Part shown: positions 18,538 to 27,600 of the stretch, one piece after another
How positions within the stretch are numbered: the stretch's first letter is position 1
Layout: the number at the start of each line of letters is the position of its first letter
Position numbers and translations under genes: made by a program
Assembly: GCF_007097145.1 (NCBI RefSeq)
Contig: NZ_VJVZ01000013.1
Coordinates: 62,001-126,000, forward strand
Length of the DNA: 64,000 nt
DNA from: Flavobacterium zepuense
GTDB taxonomy: Bacteria > Bacteroidota > Bacteroidia > Flavobacteriales > Flavobacteriaceae
Reading direction: 5' to 3'
The notes under the pieces: generated by a model
Databases searched by the model: none
What the model was told of the DNA's origin: nothing
Seen by the model: the letters and a program-made list of their open reading frames with translations, nothing else

Positions 18538-19689
18538 ATGATGAAAAAACTACTTTTATTTTGTGCAGTGTTCATAGCGGGTACTGCAATTTCTTTTGGA
18601 CAGATTACCAGTATGGGTATTATTGGAAGTGCAACGCCGGGCGGATGGGATACTGATACTGATATGGCTACTGCCGATGGTGTAACATACACATTAGATA
18701 ACTTTACACTTACCTCCGGGGTGGTTAAATTCAGGTCTAACGACTCGTGGGATGCCGGCGATGATTGGGGAGGTACAACTTTTCCTTCAGGAACAGGAAT
18801 CCTTAATACTGGTGGTGTTGATATCCCTGTACAGCCGGGATTGTATGATATTACTTTTAATGTAACAACACTTGCCTACAATTTTGAAGATGTTGGCGGT
18901 TTTGATGCTGTTGCGATAGTGGGCGGGAGTATAAATGCAGCTTTAGCTACAACTAACGGAATTAATTATTTTGCTAATAACGTAGCGCTAACGGCAGGCG
19001 ATTTTGCTTTTAAGGTAAATGATGCGGCAGTAGGCTGGGGTAGCAGCAGTTTCCCTACGGGAACCGCTGTAGAGGGCAGCAGTATCCCTGTACCGGAAAA
19101 CAATTACAACATTACATTTAATAAAGAAACGGGCGCTTATGCTTTTACCTATGTTATTATAAGCATTACAGGCGATGCCGTAGGTGGTTGGGGTACAGAT
19201 GTAAATATGGTTACTACAGATGGTGTGAATTATAGTGTTGCCAGCCAGGTATTTACGACAGGCGAAGTAAAATTTAGGCTAAATAATGCATGGGATACCA
19301 CTTGGGGTAATGCTTCATTCCCTATGGGTAATGCAACAATAGTGGGCAATGGTGGTAATATGGCTATTCCTGCCGGAACGTATGCTGTTATTTTTAACAG
19401 AGTTACAGGTGCATTTGCCTTTACCGAGCCTACAACAGGCTTAACCGATATTAAAGCAGCTAAAGCAACAGTTTATCCTAACCCATCTTCTACCGCATGG
19501 ACATTTAATGCAGGTAACGATACTATTAACAGCGTACAGGTAACAGATGTTACCGGTAAAGTTATTTATAATGCAGCGCCTAATACTACACAGGCAAACG
19601 TAAGCGCAAGCAGTTTTGCAGCGGGCATTTACTTTGCAAGGTTAACCGCAGGTAATGCGGTACAAACCATCAGGATTGTTAAAAATTAA
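18538..19689 (+). CDS. T9SS-exported protein with three SusE-type starch-binding modules, no catalytic domain
   Basis: A 383-aa secreted protein. Signal peptide about 1-21 (SFGQ). Three beta-sandwich modules of about 90-100 residues follow (about 24-118, 121-212, 215-308), then a type A T9SS sorting signal (YPNPSSTAW ... GIYFARLTAG). Module 1 begins MGIIGSATPGGWDTDTDM, 15 of 18 residues identical to the last module of the SusE protein of this locus; module 3 keeps GGWGTDVNM. Module 2 lacks the GGW tryptophan. No hydrolase motif is present, so it probably holds starch at the surface or in released form. Two in-frame ATGs start the gene; the first is used. Confidence 0.82.
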   Translation: MMKKLLLFCAVFIAGTAISFGQITSMGIIGSATPGGWDTDTDMATADGVTYTLDNFTLTSGVVKFRSNDSWDAGDDWGGTTFPSGTGILNTGGVDIPVQPGLYDITFNVTTLAYNFEDVGGFDAVAIVGGSINAALATTNGINYFANNVALTAGDFAFKVNDAAVGWGSSSFPTGTAVEGSSIPVPENNYNITFNKETGAYAFTYVIISITGDAVGGWGTDVNMVTTDGVNYSVASQVFTTGEVKFRLNNAWDTTWGNASFPMGNATIVGNGGNMAIPAGTYAVIFNRVTGAFAFTEPTTGLTDIKAAKATVYPNPSSTAWTFNAGNDTINSVQVTDVTGKVIYNAAPNTTQANVSASSFAAGIYFARLTAGNAVQTIRIVKN

Positions 19690-19716
19690 GGTTACTATTT
19701 CCTAATAGAAAAGAAG

Positions 19717-19749
19717 CCGTCTCAATACTTAAATTGAGGCGGTTTTTTT
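19717..19749 (+). terminator. Rho-independent terminator after the starch-binding protein gene
   Basis: CCGTCTCAAT pairs with ATTGAGGCGG (one G-U pair) around a 6-nt loop, followed by seven T. It ends region 1. Confidence 0.85.
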
Positions 19750-19839
19750 AATTATTATCTTTGGATATTATATTTTTCAGGGCGAGATATTTTTAAGCGG
19801 GGAACAGCTTCTTCTTAGTTTTACTGAAATGTTTTTTTA

Positions 19840-20874
19840 TCAATCTTTAAAAGCATCTAAAGCTGGAGATGGCTTGCCATCTTCCATCCAGGCGCTTAAG
19901 GCATACTTGCTCCAGCTTCTTGCTCCCTGCGGTTCCCAGTAAATTACACCAAGGCCTTTGTTGTTAGGTACATTTTTAACCGCTTTTATAGTGGCTGCAA
20001 GCATATCATAAGTGTTTTGCACTTTGGTATCCTCACCGCCCACTTCAACCACCATAACCTCTTTATTGTAACGGGCAGCCATATCGTTTAAGTTATATTG
20101 TAAGTCGGCAATGTTTTCGGTATAGTCGCTTTTAATCCAGTAAGGGTAGTAGGAGAGGCCTATCACGTCATACTTTACATTGTTTGCCGTGGCATTATCA
20201 AAAAATTCGCGGAACCTCTTATTATCGTTACCCTGATCTACGTGTACAATTACTTTTATCTTCTTGTCGATAGCTTTAGTGGCATCATACCCTTCATTTA
20301 ATAATAATGCAAGTTGGCTCCACTTATCGGTACTACCATCGGGCCATAGCATGCCGCCAGGGATTTCGTTACCCACCTGAACCCACTCCGGTGTAACTCC
20401 GGCATTTTTTAGTAGCTGTAATACATCATAGGTATGCTTATACACATCTTTTCGCAGGTCGGCAAAAGAATGGTTGGCCCATGCGGCGGGTTTTGCCTGC
20501 TTGCCGGGATCGGCCCAGGTATCGCTGTAATGAAAATCGATCATAATGCGCATTCCCATCTTTTGAGACCGCACTGCCATCGCAACAGTTTCTTCTGGGC
20601 TGCAATGCCCGCTTGCTTTATTATCATTCGGGTTAACCCAAACACGCAGGCGTATGGTGTTAATGCCACGGTCTTTTAAGAGTTGCAAGCAATCTTTTTC
20701 AGAACCATCGGTATCATAAAATTTGTAGCCTGTAGCTTCCATTTGGGGTAGCCAGCCTACATCGGCACCTTTAGAAAAGGAGTCTTTTGGGGTAGTTGCC
20801 ATTTGAGATTTGCACGATGCAAAGGCAATTGCAATTATAAGGGAAAATGATATTTTTCTTAATCGGTTTTTCAT
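19840..20874 (-). CDS. GH53 endo-beta-1,4-galactanase lipoprotein
   Basis: A 344-aa lipoprotein (lipobox AFASC, Cys21) made almost entirely of a GH53 barrel. It should cut beta-1,4-galactan side chains of pectin. It opens with FSKGADVGWLPQME and has RLRVWVNP near 76-82. The acid/base is Glu170 in WVQVGNEI, the nucleophile Glu277 in VVEVGG. It is a single gene with no SusCD pair, transporter or galactose genes beside it, so it is out of keeping with the adjacent alpha-glucan locus. Confidence 0.92.
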   Translation of the reverse strand: MKNRLRKISFSLIIAIAFASCKSQMATTPKDSFSKGADVGWLPQMEATGYKFYDTDGSEKDCLQLLKDRGINTIRLRVWVNPNDNKASGHCSPEETVAMAVRSQKMGMRIMIDFHYSDTWADPGKQAKPAAWANHSFADLRKDVYKHTYDVLQLLKNAGVTPEWVQVGNEIPGGMLWPDGSTDKWSQLALLLNEGYDATKAIDKKIKVIVHVDQGNDNKRFREFFDNATANNVKYDVIGLSYYPYWIKSDYTENIADLQYNLNDMAARYNKEVMVVEVGGEDTKVQNTYDMLAATIKAVKNVPNNKGLGVIYWEPQGARSWSKYALSAWMEDGKPSPALDAFKD

Positions 20875-21029
20875 GTTTTTACTAATAGCGGGTTTGGAAT
20901 CGTAAACGTAAAGTTACTTAAAATTTAGAATACTCTATTCAGGCTAATTTTGTGCTGTTAAAAGATAAACACTTTATTCTTTTAAAATGTTTAGTGTAAT
21001 TGTACATTTACGGATTAAGAAGCTAACTC

Positions 21030-21995
21030 ATGCCATCACAAAACAGCCCATCTGTAAAATCAGAACTGCATCCCCGCAATAAAAACCGGGAACGTTACGA
21101 CCTGGATGCGCTGATTGTTGCCGAAACCGAATTGGCCAAGTATGTGAAGCCAAATAAATTTGGTGATGCATCGGTTGATTTTTCAAACCCTGTGGCGGTA
21201 AAACTGTTGAATAAGGCATTGCTTAATCATTATTACGGAATTGAATATTGGGAATTCCCTGATGCCAATTTATGTCCGCCAATACCCGGCCGGGCCGATT
21301 ACCTGCATTATATTGCCGATTTGTTAGCTGAAGATGATGCTGGGATTATCCCTATAGGAGATGCCCTAACCTGCCTTGATGTGGGCGTGGGCGCTAATTG
21401 CATTTACCCAATACTTGGGGTTACCGAGTATGGGTGGAAGTTTATCGGGGCGGATGTCGACCCAAAATCTATCGCATCGGCACAAAATATTGTAGATCAT
21501 AATCCATCGCTTAAAGGAAAAATTGAATGCAGGTTGCAGGAAAATCCACGTCATATTTTTCAGGGTATAATTGGCCCTGATGAAAAGATTGATATAACGG
21601 TATGCAACCCGCCTTTTCACGCCTCTGCCGAAGATGCGCTAAAAGGCACACGTCGAAAAGTAAAGAACCTTTCAGGTAAAAAGTCTGCAACCCCAGAGCT
21701 TAATTTTGCAGGTATAAGCAATGAACTTATATATGATGGCGGTGAACTTAGGTTTATTACCAACATGGCTTTTGAGAGCAGGAAAATGGCTAAAAATTGC
21801 TATTGGTTTACAACTTTAGTATCTAAGGAGTCTAATCTGAAAAGCATTTATAAACTGCTGCAAAAGCTGGAAGCTACACAAATCAAAACCATTGTAATGG
21901 GCACCGGTAACAAAACAGCACGTGTTGTAGCGTGGACATTTTTATCGGGAGAAGAGCAAAAGGTTTGGAGAGAAACCCGTTGGGAAAAAGCGTAA
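21030..21995 (+). CDS. rlmF: 23S rRNA (adenine(1618)-N(6))-methyltransferase RlmF
   Basis: A 321-aa cytoplasmic SAM-dependent methyltransferase that modifies A1618 of 23S rRNA. It starts with LHPRNKNRERYDL, typical of RlmF. The SAM-binding motif is LDVGVGANCIYP (about 116-127), with GADVDPKSI as the acidic loop, and the N6-adenine methyltransferase motif NPPF is at 193-196. Length fits the family. Divergent from the GH53 gene; a TACATTTA sequence at 21003-21010 is a near-consensus -7 box. Confidence 0.96.
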   Translation: MPSQNSPSVKSELHPRNKNRERYDLDALIVAETELAKYVKPNKFGDASVDFSNPVAVKLLNKALLNHYYGIEYWEFPDANLCPPIPGRADYLHYIADLLAEDDAGIIPIGDALTCLDVGVGANCIYPILGVTEYGWKFIGADVDPKSIASAQNIVDHNPSLKGKIECRLQENPRHIFQGIIGPDEKIDITVCNPPFHASAEDALKGTRRKVKNLSGKKSATPELNFAGISNELIYDGGELRFITNMAFESRKMAKNCYWFTTLVSKESNLKSIYKLLQKLEATQIKTIVMGTGNKTARVVAWTFLSGEEQKVWRETRWEKA

Positions 21996-22020
21996 AAAAA
22001 ACTCCGGCCTAAACCGGAGA
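21993..22020 (-). terminator. Bidirectional terminator between rlmF and the barrel protein gene
   Basis: CTCCGG and CCGGAG pair around CCTAAA. On the minus strand the stem is followed by eight T, a strong terminator for the minus-strand gene; on the plus strand only a weak AT-rich tail follows rlmF. Confidence 0.8.
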
Positions 22021-22027
22021 ATTATAT

Positions 22028-23143
22028 TTAAAGATCTACACGCAGTGCGAAAGAGATGTTATGGTGCTTAGTAGGCGAATTTTTAAAAACAGGGTTAAGT
22101 TCGTACTTGGTGTAGAGCGCAACCCCGCCAATGCCTATGTAGCAGCTAACGCCATAAATAAATTTGTTTACATTATAATCGGTGCGTATGTTGCTGGTAA
22201 CCCTGTCGCCGTCTTCTTTGTACCTAAGGCGTTGCATTGCGCCGGTATTTAGCCCTACAAAGCCGCCTAAGCCTACGTTAAGCTTGTTATTATTATCATA
22301 CCTAAAGTAGTCTTTATATTCTTTTTTAACAGATGACCCAAACTCAAAATGAAATGGCACGACCAGGTTATCCATCCTTAACTGGTTTCGTTTAAGTTTA
22401 TAAGGAAACTCCTCTAACTGGGTCACGCCGTTGTTGTTTACAAAAATTTGATTGTCTTTAGGCGAAAGCGTATTAAACTGATACGAAATTCCGTAAACCA
22501 GGCGTATTGCATTAGAGTTTTTAAACATACGTGTCCTAAGGGCAATACCTACTTCTACAAATCCGCTTTTGCCAAAATGGTAATCGTCGCCAATAGTTTT
22601 TCCGTCGCCTACGGTGTTGTTAAAACCAGTGGCTAAAACAATGTCCGATCGGGTGCGTTTATCATATTTAATCTTAGAATTTTTTGCATTATAATGCACA
22701 CCCAGCAAAAAACTACCCTTATCATCATAAGCGTTACCAAAGCCCAACTCTACAGTGTAGCCCTCATTAAGCTTAGTTTCATAGGACTCATTACGTTTTA
22801 CCAAAGCTATCTGGTTATCAATAATAGCCGACTTATTATCAATATTAAGCGCTGCTTTTTTAGCTTCTTCTTCTTTAAAGGTTTGCGCCTGTTCTTTGGT
22901 AATCAGGTTAAGTTCAAGCTTGGTGTTTATATCTTCTATGGCTTTTTTAAGCCTGTACTTTTCCTGCTCGGCAATATCGGCCTTTTGTGCCTCAAGGTAA
23001 GCAAGAGTATTTCTTTTTTGGGTTTCGGCATACTGTGAAGCTATAGTAGCTGATGCCACACTGTCTTTAACGGTTTGTGCATTGGCATTAGGCATGCAAA
23101 ATCCTGCCGCCGCAAGGGCGATGTAAAAAATAATTCGTTTCAT
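22028..23143 (-). CDS. Outer-membrane beta-barrel protein with N-terminal coiled coil
   Basis: A 371-aa protein. Signal peptide about 1-22 (ANAQ). Residues about 30-115 are charged and helical (AETQKRNTLAYLEAQKADIAEQ onward), predicted to form a coiled coil. Residues about 125-371 are alternating beta strands ending in ISFALRVDL, a typical outer-membrane barrel end. It lies 30 nt after the anti-sigma gene and so is likely the third gene of the sigma operon. Function unknown; a target or sensor of the sigma system is a reasonable guess. Confidence 0.7.
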   Translation of the reverse strand: MKRIIFYIALAAAGFCMPNANAQTVKDSVASATIASQYAETQKRNTLAYLEAQKADIAEQEKYRLKKAIEDINTKLELNLITKEQAQTFKEEEAKKAALNIDNKSAIIDNQIALVKRNESYETKLNEGYTVELGFGNAYDDKGSFLLGVHYNAKNSKIKYDKRTRSDIVLATGFNNTVGDGKTIGDDYHFGKSGFVEVGIALRTRMFKNSNAIRLVYGISYQFNTLSPKDNQIFVNNNGVTQLEEFPYKLKRNQLRMDNLVVPFHFEFGSSVKKEYKDYFRYDNNNKLNVGLGGFVGLNTGAMQRLRYKEDGDRVTSNIRTDYNVNKFIYGVSCYIGIGGVALYTKYELNPVFKNSPTKHHNISFALRVDL

Positions 23144-23173
23144 GATTGATGATTGTTTATTGATTAAGGCGTG

Positions 23174-23875
23174 CTAATTTTTACCGGCTATCCTTATGGT
23201 TTTAAATTTGTGCTTAAAAATGTTAAGGGCTTTTTCTCTAAAGGTGGTGTTTACCTCGGTTTCAGCTTCGTTTAAAAGGGCGGTGTTGCTGGTAGGCTTA
23301 TTAGTATTTTTAAGGCGCTCCAGGGCAATTTCTTTTTGTGCCGAAAGCAGCAGCGAATCGACTTCCTGTTGTGTTACCTGTCCATTTTTTTGCGACATCT
23401 GAGTTAAAGTATATGCAATTTCATTAGCTTTTAAAAGTTCTAATTGGGGTAGAGGGGTATTTACGGCAACTGCTGTTAACGTATCTTTTACCGAAGCAGT
23501 AATGGGCTGTCGCGTTGCCTCATCAGGATTGTTTTTGTGTGCGGTTATTGCTACGGATGTTGGTGCGGCAAAAGTATCGGCAGGGGTAATTACAGGAGCC
23601 GCTACCGGTTCCGGTGCAAGTACACTCTCCGGAGCTGTAACCACCTGTAGTTGCTGCGGTTTATCTGCTACATTGTTTTGCATCAGTATAAACATAACGA
23701 TGCCTGCGGTGAGGATAAAGCATGCAGCGGCACAATACCATAGTATGTTTTTGCGGTTCTTTTTCTTATTGTTCTGCCTGTTGTAAGCTACCCTGGTCCA
23801 CGCATCGGGCGAAGGGGTAATGGCACGATCCTTAAACTTGCGTTGCAGTTGTTCTTCTATATTTAATTTATCCAT
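23174..23875 (-). CDS. Membrane protein, probable anti-sigma factor
   Basis: A 233-aa single-pass protein. A charged cytoplasmic segment (1-43) precedes one transmembrane helix (about 44-66, LWYCAAACFILTAGIVMFIL). A long periplasmic Val/Ala/Pro/Thr-rich linker and a helical C-terminal half (LTQMSQKNGQVTQQEVDSLL onward) follow. Its start overlaps the sigma factor gene by 8 nt, the arrangement expected of sigma/anti-sigma pairs. No zinc-binding anti-sigma motif or FecR domain is seen, so the role rests on position and topology. Confidence 0.6.
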   Translation of the reverse strand: MDKLNIEEQLQRKFKDRAITPSPDAWTRVAYNRQNNKKKNRKNILWYCAAACFILTAGIVMFILMQNNVADKPQQLQVVTAPESVLAPEPVAAPVITPADTFAAPTSVAITAHKNNPDEATRQPITASVKDTLTAVAVNTPLPQLELLKANEIAYTLTQMSQKNGQVTQQEVDSLLLSAQKEIALERLKNTNKPTSNTALLNEAETEVNTTFREKALNIFKHKFKTIRIAGKN

Positions 23876-24419
23876 TTTCTTTCCTGCTAAGTGTTGCTAA
23901 TTGCTGTTGCAGCATTTTACGTGCTTTAAAAAGCTGCGATTTAGAGGTGCTCTCTGTAATATCCAGCATTTTTGCTATCTCTTTGTGGCTATACCCTTCT
24001 ACCGAATACAATATCATAACTGTTTTGTAGCCATTGGGCAAATTATCCATAAGCCATTGCAGTATCTCTATATCATAATCCGATTCGGCGGGTATAGGTA
24101 CGGTTTCTGCCTCTTCAATATCGCTAAAGTAAAGCTGCCTGCGGCTCCGTAAAAAGTCAACCGCCTCGCGTATCATTATTCGGCGCAGCCATCCTTCAAA
24201 ACTGCCTTCGTGCCTAAATTTGTCCAGGTTCTCAAAAGCCTTGGTAAACCCCTGTATCATCACATCTTCGGCATAATGCAAATCTTTAATATAACTGCGG
24301 CACACGCCCAGCATTTTTGGGGCATGCCGGTTAAAAAGCGACTGCTCTGCTTTGCTGTCATTACGCAGCGCTTTTTTAATAAGCGTTTCGTCTGATGTAT
24401 GTAATGCAATTATTTTCAA
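23868..24419 (-). CDS. ECF-type RNA polymerase sigma factor
   Basis: A 183-aa sigma-70 family factor of the extracytoplasmic function group. Region 2 lies at about 25-95 (YIKDLHYAEDVMIQGFTKAFENLDKF and WLRRIMIREAVDFLR). Region 4 lies at about 120-175 (LPNGYKTVMILYSVEGYSHKEIAKMLDITESTSKSQLFKARKML, with a clear helix-turn-helix). It overlaps the membrane protein gene by 8 nt and is followed by a barrel gene. The signal it answers to is not evident. Confidence 0.93.
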   Translation of the reverse strand: MKIIALHTSDETLIKKALRNDSKAEQSLFNRHAPKMLGVCRSYIKDLHYAEDVMIQGFTKAFENLDKFRHEGSFEGWLRRIMIREAVDFLRSRRQLYFSDIEEAETVPIPAESDYDIEILQWLMDNLPNGYKTVMILYSVEGYSHKEIAKMLDITESTSKSQLFKARKMLQQQLATLSRKENG

Positions 24420-24571
24420 GGTGTATGTAATGGTTGGTTATACTAAAGACGGATAATTTTTTTTAAAAGTTGCCTGAGGAATATATTTTTTTTAGAAATT
24501 TCAAAAAGGTGCAATTAATTTATTGACAGTCAGATGTTTTTGTTTGATAATTTTACTTCTCAAAAATAAAA

Positions 24572-24600
24572 AATCCCTGCCGGCGTAAGCCAACAGGGAT
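24572..24600 (-). terminator. Terminator of the first giant T9SS gene
   Basis: ATCCCTG...CAGGGAT arms with an inner GGC/GCC pair. On the minus strand it is followed by TTTTTTATTTTTG. The same outer arms recur at 28720-28752 and 40782-40812. Confidence 0.8.
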
Positions 24601-24624
24601 CATCAATAAATATTTGGGGACGCG

Positions 24625-27600
24625 TTAGTAAACTATTTTTTTGCTTACAGTGCCTTTATCGGTGTTTACCTGCACTATAAGTACTTCCTGCTGTACAGCA
24701 AGGCCCGGTATGCTAAATTGCGATGCATTAATTGCATTTGCGTTATATAGCTCCCTTCCCCTTATATCATAAACAGTAACATTGGCCATTATAGCTGTGC
24801 TTGTGTTAATGTTTATGGCAGTACCTTCTTTATATACTATTACATTATTTGCTGTAAGTAAATTGTCATCTACACTTAGTGGCTGGTTGTATACAATTTT
24901 AAACCTGTCGGCAAAGTTACCTGCCGCCGATGTAAAGCTGTAATTACCCTCGTTTAGGTTGCGGGTAATACCAAGCAGGTTATCGTGAACAAAAATGTCC
25001 TGCCCGTTGTTAAATACGCCTTCAAAATGATCGAGCGCGATTGTATAGTTACCTGAATTTTCTACCACATAGCCCATTGGTACCACATCGGCCACATCAA
25101 AGTTTGGCCTTGCCTGTATCGATAGCATTTCGTTTTCGGCTGCCGTATACAGGGTTGCACTACCGTTAATGAATTTTCTGGCATCATAACCATAATCAAG
25201 TCCGGTTGTTGCACCATTCATGTATACAATGGCAGTCTGGCTAAAGCTGTTAGATGAGCTAAGATTTATCCAAACGCGTGATATTGGTTTTTGTGGAGCA
25301 GTTTTAAGGAAAGCAATTTCGCCGGTTGTTGGGGCGGCTTTCCTCATGCTGTTATTAAAAGTAACCTGTGGGTTGCTAAGGTTTTCTTTGGTTTGAACGA
25401 TGAAGCCCTGTCCCGGTGCGATAAGCCAGTTGGTGTTAGAGTTATCTTCACCTGAGAAATAAATAGACTGGTCCTGCCCGCCAAAAGCATAACCCGGTGT
25501 TGGTTCAGATCCATCATCGGGTGTTGCGCCATTAGCAACAAAACCTGCAAGGGTTAAGGTGGCATATGTAGAAACATCGGCATTGTTTTTCTTTCTCCAG
25601 AAATACATTCCTGAAAGGCCATCCAGTACAGACTGGTTTTGCATAAAGAATTCCTCTACGCTTATAGGCGATGGGTAAGGATTACCTATAGCCGTGTAGC
25701 GGTTGCCCAATGCACTGATTGATTTTGTTATAGTACCGTTGTTAGGCACACCATTAAACGAACCTTCAAAAGCATATGGTGCCAGGCCTTCAAAATAGGG
25801 GCCTGTTGCAGTACCTGTTATAGAGTTTGGCATACGGATAAGGTAGCCTGTAGCCACGCTAAAGGGTAATGAAAGGTTAGTAACATTAAAGTACTGGTCC
25901 TGGTATTCGTTGCTGCTGTTAAACCCCCCGTAGGTATAAAAACGGTTTGTAGCTGTCCACGGAGAAAAAGTATTTACCGGCTGGCCGGTTACCGGAGAAG
26001 ACCACATAGTATAGTCTAACCTGTACAGCATATTGCTTTTTTTCTTCACTATTATTTTACCTGTATTTGCAGCGGTACTTGTTTGTAGTATAGAACCATT
26101 GTTTTGCACAGTAAATACGGCATCGGCAGCTACGTTGATCTCATTAGCTATTTCCAGCGTACCCGTACTTAATATGTTTAATACTGCGCCTGATGAAAGC
26201 GTAAGGCTTTTTGCATAGCCTGTAGTTTCTGAAATTTCGGGCTGGTTAGCAGCCTGGTTAGTAATAACTACGTTTTGTGCCGATGTAGGCACTGTACCGC
26301 ACGACCAGTTTCCTGGGGCATTCCAGTCTGAGCTTAGGGCACCGGTCCAGATGTAGCTTTCGGCAACGGTAATTGATATAACGCCTGATGTAGCCGTACA
26401 GCTTCCGTTTGTGGCGACTGCCCTAAAGTAGGTTGAAGTGGTTAGGGCAGGGGTAACATAAGTTGTGGGGTTAGCTATAATACCACCTGTTACGTTTTCC
26501 CAGCCTGTATTACCGTTGGCAGATTGCTGCCATTGTACTGTGCCGCTGTAGTTAGCAATGCTGATTATAGCTGCGTTGTTAGGACATACTGTTTGGTTGC
26601 CCGATGTTGTACCTACACTTGCAGCAGTGCTTACCGTAATTGCGGCAACATTTGTTTTAGTTGTACAGGCCAGGCCATTGCTGGTAATTACTGCATAGTA
26701 ATATTTTGTACCAATGCTGCTTACCGATGGTGTGTAAATATTAGATGTTGCGCCATTTATAATGGTGCCGCTTGTGTTGTTGTTTGCCGTGTTAGAGTAC
26801 CATTGGTAGCTAAGGTTAGTACCATAAGCAGTAACCAAAAGCCCCACTGCCGATCCCTGGCAGGTAGCCTGCGATTGTGGCTGGGCTGTAATAACGGTAT
26901 TTAAATATGCAGCTGTACTTTCTACACTGCCCGTGCTGTTTGCAACCACAACTGTATAGGCGCCTGTATGGCTGGCATCTACATTGTTTATAGTGTAAGA
27001 TGAATCTGTAGCGCTGGGTATAATGGTACCGTTCTTTTTCCACTGGTATGAGGTTACAGTTCCTGCAACGCCTACACTAAAAGTAACGTTTTGGCCTGTG
27101 CCGGCACATACTGCCTGAGATACCGGCTGCGTTGTAATTGCGGGGGCAGGTAGCGCCACTGCGCTGCCGTTATAGGCTATAAAAGCCATATCGCTCGCGC
27201 CGCCCGGATAGATGTTAAACGTTGATACGTTTGAGGCCAATGCTGCATCAAGTCCAAAATCTGACAGCTTATAAGCTATCATTTTAATTGTCTTGGTTTC
27301 TTTAGCGCCATTGCCGGTAGCGGTTGCTGTGGCATACGGCAGGTTAGCGGGTATAGAAAACAAATCGTCCCTATAGGTTGCTATATACGGTATGGTTGTG
27401 GTGGAAAGGTTTGCGGCGATAGGGCTGCCTATTACATTACCGTTACTATCGGCAAAAAAGTAAATATCGCTGGTAGATGTTGGTACAGCTATTTGCGTTA
27501 CAAGTATATCCGGGTCGCTGTCACTAATTTTGGTACTTTCTATAGATGTAATGCCAAAACTCATAATGGCAGAGCTGCTAATGTTAGTTACACCTGTACC

